From Vibrio nereis NBRC 15637 (GTDB lineage Bacteria; Pseudomonadota; Gammaproteobacteria; Enterobacterales; Vibrionaceae), in the NCBI RefSeq assembly GCF_001591105.1, contig NZ_BCUD01000001.1, positions 1 through 64,000 on the forward strand: 64,000 nucleotides of DNA, in the 5' to 3' direction. This document shows, piece by piece, positions 61,925 through 64,000 of the stretch (its first letter is position 1; every line of letters starts with the position of its first letter). The position numbers were made by a program, and so were the translations under genes. Below the pieces are notes generated by a model. That model did no database searches. It was not told the DNA's origin and saw nothing but the letters and a program-made list of their open reading frames with translations.

Positions 61925-62260
61925 ATGGAAACTATCGATAAAATCAAACAGCAAATCGAAGAGAACTCGATCCTTCTTTACATGAAAGGCTCACCAAAAC
62001 TGCCTAGCTGTGGTTTCTCTTCTCAAGCTGCGCAAGCACTAATGGCTTGTGGCGAAAAATTCGCATACGTAGACATTCTACAAAACCCAGACATTCGCGC
62101 TGAGCTTCCAGCTTACGCACAGTGGCCAACATTCCCACAGCTTTGGGTTGAAGGCGAGCTGATTGGTGGTTGTGACATTATCATCGAAATGTTCCAAAAA
62201 GGTGAACTTCAGCCACTAATTAAAGAAGCTGCGGCACGCGCTGCAAGCGACGAAGAATAA
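61925..62260 (+). CDS. grxD: Monothiol glutaredoxin GrxD
   Basis: A 111-residue monothiol glutaredoxin with the CGFS active site (PSCGFSSQA) and the glutathione/cluster motifs WPTFPQLW and GGCDI. Such proteins transfer [2Fe-2S] clusters. AAGAGGAAG precedes the ATG. It diverges from sodB and is followed by a terminator. Confidence 0.97.
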   Translation: METIDKIKQQIEENSILLYMKGSPKLPSCGFSSQAAQALMACGEKFAYVDILQNPDIRAELPAYAQWPTFPQLWVEGELIGGCDIIIEMFQKGELQPLIKEAAARAASDEE

Positions 62261-62308
62261 TCTTTGTAAAGAAACCACTGTCTATATTTACAGTTTTTCT
62301 TGATTTAT

Positions 62309-62337
62309 AAAGGCCACATTCGATAATGTGGCCTTTA
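62309..62337 (+). terminator. Terminator of grxD
   Basis: AAAGGCCACATT and AATGTGGCCTTT around CGAT, with a short T run. Confidence 0.82.
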
Positions 62338-62360
62338 TTGTATCTACCCGAACGTATTTT

Positions 62361-64000
62361 ATGTCCCGTCTGTTTATCGCCGAAAAGCCTAGCCTAGGAA
62401 GAGCCATCGCCGCGGCTTTGCCCAATCCCCAAAAGAAAGACCAAGGATTTATCCGTTGTGGTAACGGCGATGTGGTGACTTGGTGTATTGGCCACCTGCT
62501 AGAGCAAGTTGAACCAGATGCTTACGACGAGAGATACAAAAAATGGAATTTAGCGGACTTACCAATTGTTCCTGAACAGTGGCAGTTACGACCACGAAAA
62601 TCGGCGAGCAAGCAGTTGACGGTAGTGCGAAAACTGCTCAAAGAATCCAACCAAATTGTTCACGCGGGAGACCCAGACCGCGAAGGGCAACTTCTGGTCG
62701 ACGAGGTACTCGACTACTGTAAAGTCAGTAAAACGAAGAAAGAATCCGCGCAGCGCCTGTTGATCAGCGACCTCAACTTACCTGCTGTTAAACGTGCGTT
62801 AGGCCAGATGCGCAGCAATCGCGAGTTTATTCCGTTGTCTGTTTCTGCGTTAGCACGTTCTCGCGCTGACTGGTTATATGGCATGAACATGTCACGCGCG
62901 TATACCTTGCTGGGACAAAAAGCGGGTTATCAAGGAGTGTTGTCGGTCGGTCGAGTGCAAACGCCGGTGCTCGGCTTGGTGGCACGACGTGACGAAGAAA
63001 TTGAAAACTTTGTACCGAAAGATTACTTCACGTTGCACGCGCTGATCCCGTATCAAGATGGCGCACAACAATTTGATATTCGCGCCCGTTGGAAACCGAG
63101 TGAAGCCTGCAAACCCTGGCAAGATGAAGAGGGGCGAGTGCTTAACCGTAAGTTGGTGGAAAACGTCGCAAACCGGATTGCCAATCAACCCGCAACCGTG
63201 GTTGAGTCAGAGCAAAAGCAAACTAAACAATCCGCACCGCTACCTTACTCTTTGTCTGCGTTACAGATTGATGCTGCGAAGCGTTTTGGCATGAGCGCCC
63301 AGCAGGTTTTGGACACCTGTCAGTCTCTATATGAGAAGCACAAACTGATCACCTATCCGCGCTCAGACTGTCGTTACTTGCCGTTGGAGCATTACGCTCA
63401 AGCGCAGAGTGTTTGCCAAGCGATAGGTAACAACGCCAAAGAATTGGGAAAGGCGGTACAAGGTGCGAATCTGTCGCTGAAATCCAAAGCGTGGAACGAC
63501 AAAAAAGTCGACGCGCACCATGCGATCATCCCGACACCTAAAAAGGCGTCAGTGAACGCGCTATCCGGCAACGAAATGAAAATTTATCAGCAGATTGCTC
63601 GCCAGTATCTGATGCAGTTTTATCCTGCTGCAATCTACGCGGAAGCCAAGTTGGTGTTTGATATTGCCGGCGGAACCTTTATTGCCAAAGGCAGACAATT
63701 GGTTTCAGCGGGTTGGAAAGAGTTAATGGGCAAAGCAGACGATGAAGACAGCGGCGTTGACGCAGTACCACCGTTAGCTGAAGGCACCGTTTTGACTTGT
63801 CGCGAAGGTGAAATCAAAGATCGCAAAACCGAGCCGCCAAAACACTTTACCGAAGCAACGCTACTGCAAGCGATGACGGGAATCGCACGCTTTGTCGAAG
63901 ATAAAGAGCTGAAAAAGATCCTCAAAGAAACCGATGGCTTAGGAACGGAAGCGACCCGCGCTGGGATATTAGATACCTTGTTCAAGCGCCAGCTACTAAA
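62361..64000 (+). CDS. topB: DNA topoisomerase III (5' part, runs off the window)
   Basis: Type IA topoisomerase that decatenates DNA. About 546 codons are visible, reading from [20 protein letters not shown] with no stop. The Toprim domain has [10 protein letters not shown], and the catalytic tyrosine is in the [12 protein letters not shown] motif. The last visible sequence is [22 protein letters not shown]. Full length in relatives is about 650 residues. The gene order grxD-topB fits Vibrio. Confidence 0.97.
   Translation, partial: MSRLFIAEKPSLGRAIAAALPNPQKKDQGFIRCGNGDVVTWCIGHLLEQVEPDAYDERYKKWNLADLPIVPEQWQLRPRKSASKQLTVVRKLLKESNQIVHAGDPDREGQLLVDEVLDYCKVSKTKKESAQRLLISDLNLPAVKRALGQMRSNREFIPLSVSALARSRADWLYGMNMSRAYTLLGQKAGYQGVLSVGRVQTPVLGLVARRDEEIENFVPKDYFTLHALIPYQDGAQQFDIRARWKPSEACKPWQDEEGRVLNRKLVENVANRIANQPATVVESEQKQTKQSAPLPYSLSALQIDAAKRFGMSAQQVLDTCQSLYEKHKLITYPRSDCRYLPLEHYAQAQSVCQAIGNNAKELGKAVQGANLSLKSKAWNDKKVDAHHAIIPTPKKASVNALSGNEMKIYQQIARQYLMQFYPAAIYAEAKLVFDIAGGTFIAKGRQLVSAGWKELMGKADDEDSGVDAVPPLAEGTVLTCREGEIKDRKTEPPKHFTEATLLQAMTGIARFVEDKELKKILKETDGLGTEATRAGILDTLFKRQLL

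Noticed and set aside
62892..63188. Minus-strand open frame of 98 residues
   Set aside because: Antisense to topB, whose frame is continuous and carries the type IA motifs.

Overview
The window is chromosomal DNA from a Vibrio-type gamma-proteobacterium. The evidence is the uvrB-qrr1-luxO-luxU quorum-sensing locus, the sodium-motor gene motY, an rsx/rnf operon followed by nth, and a gene order that fits my memory of the V. cholerae large chromosome (metG, apbC, udk, asmA; then the SDR gene, a VC2046-type gene, sodB, grxD, topB). I cannot assign a species. No prophage, insertion sequence, integron or CRISPR array is visible, and almost every gene is core housekeeping.

Layout. 1-100: a strong promoter with the shape of a stable-RNA promoter points left out of the window. 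0.2-4.6 kb (minus): lolB-ispE-prs, then pth-ychF. 4.7-10.1 kb (plus): hemA-prfA-prmC-sirB2-sirB1-kdsA, the usual gamma-proteobacterial cluster. 10.4-12.8 kb: lipoprotein 5'-nucleotidase and ybaK. 12.8-25.4 kb: a block collinear with E. coli uraA-arsC(yfgD)-bepA-perM-bcp-gcvR-dapA-bamC, with DUF2066, DUF2069, wrbA-like, TusA-like and chemoreceptor genes inserted and no hda at the expected place. 25.4-29.1 kb: Na+/H+ antiporter, rnt, motY and a DUF2753 gene with a consensus Fur box. 29.1-36.6 kb (minus): tRNA-Asn, rsxABCDGE, nth, gloA. 37.1-42.1 kb: uvrB (SOS box), qrr1 (antisense-oriented small RNA with a sigma-54 promoter), luxO-luxU, and convergent yvcK. 42.2-45.2 kb: Moco-type riboswitch and moaABCDE. 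45.4-49.4 kb: CBS protein, zntA with a MerR/ZntR-type promoter, udp with tandem CRP-like sites. 49.4-51.6 kb: two unrecognised membrane proteins. 51.8-58.3 kb: metG, apbC, udk, asmA. 58.4-64 kb: cobO, LMW phosphatase, an SDR gene broken by a nine-base G tract, VC2046-family gene, sodB, grxD and the start of topB.

How the parts work together. LuxU relays phosphate to LuxO, which with sigma-54 should fire qrr1 from the shared upstream region. The rsx operon builds a six-subunit electron-transport complex, and its RsxC carries an expanded tandem-repeat tail. moaABCDE make molybdopterin under control of their own leader RNA. Several genes carry readable regulatory sites: Fur (DUF2753), ZntR (zntA), CRP/CytR (udp), LexA and DnaA (uvrB) and PurR (uraA).

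The observations I rate highest are the G9-tract frameshift in the SDR gene (a possible phase-variable switch or a sequencing error), the Fur box in front of an uncharacterised DUF2753 gene, the 39-residue tandem repeats of RsxC, and the missing hda. I did not find a clearly new multigene system.
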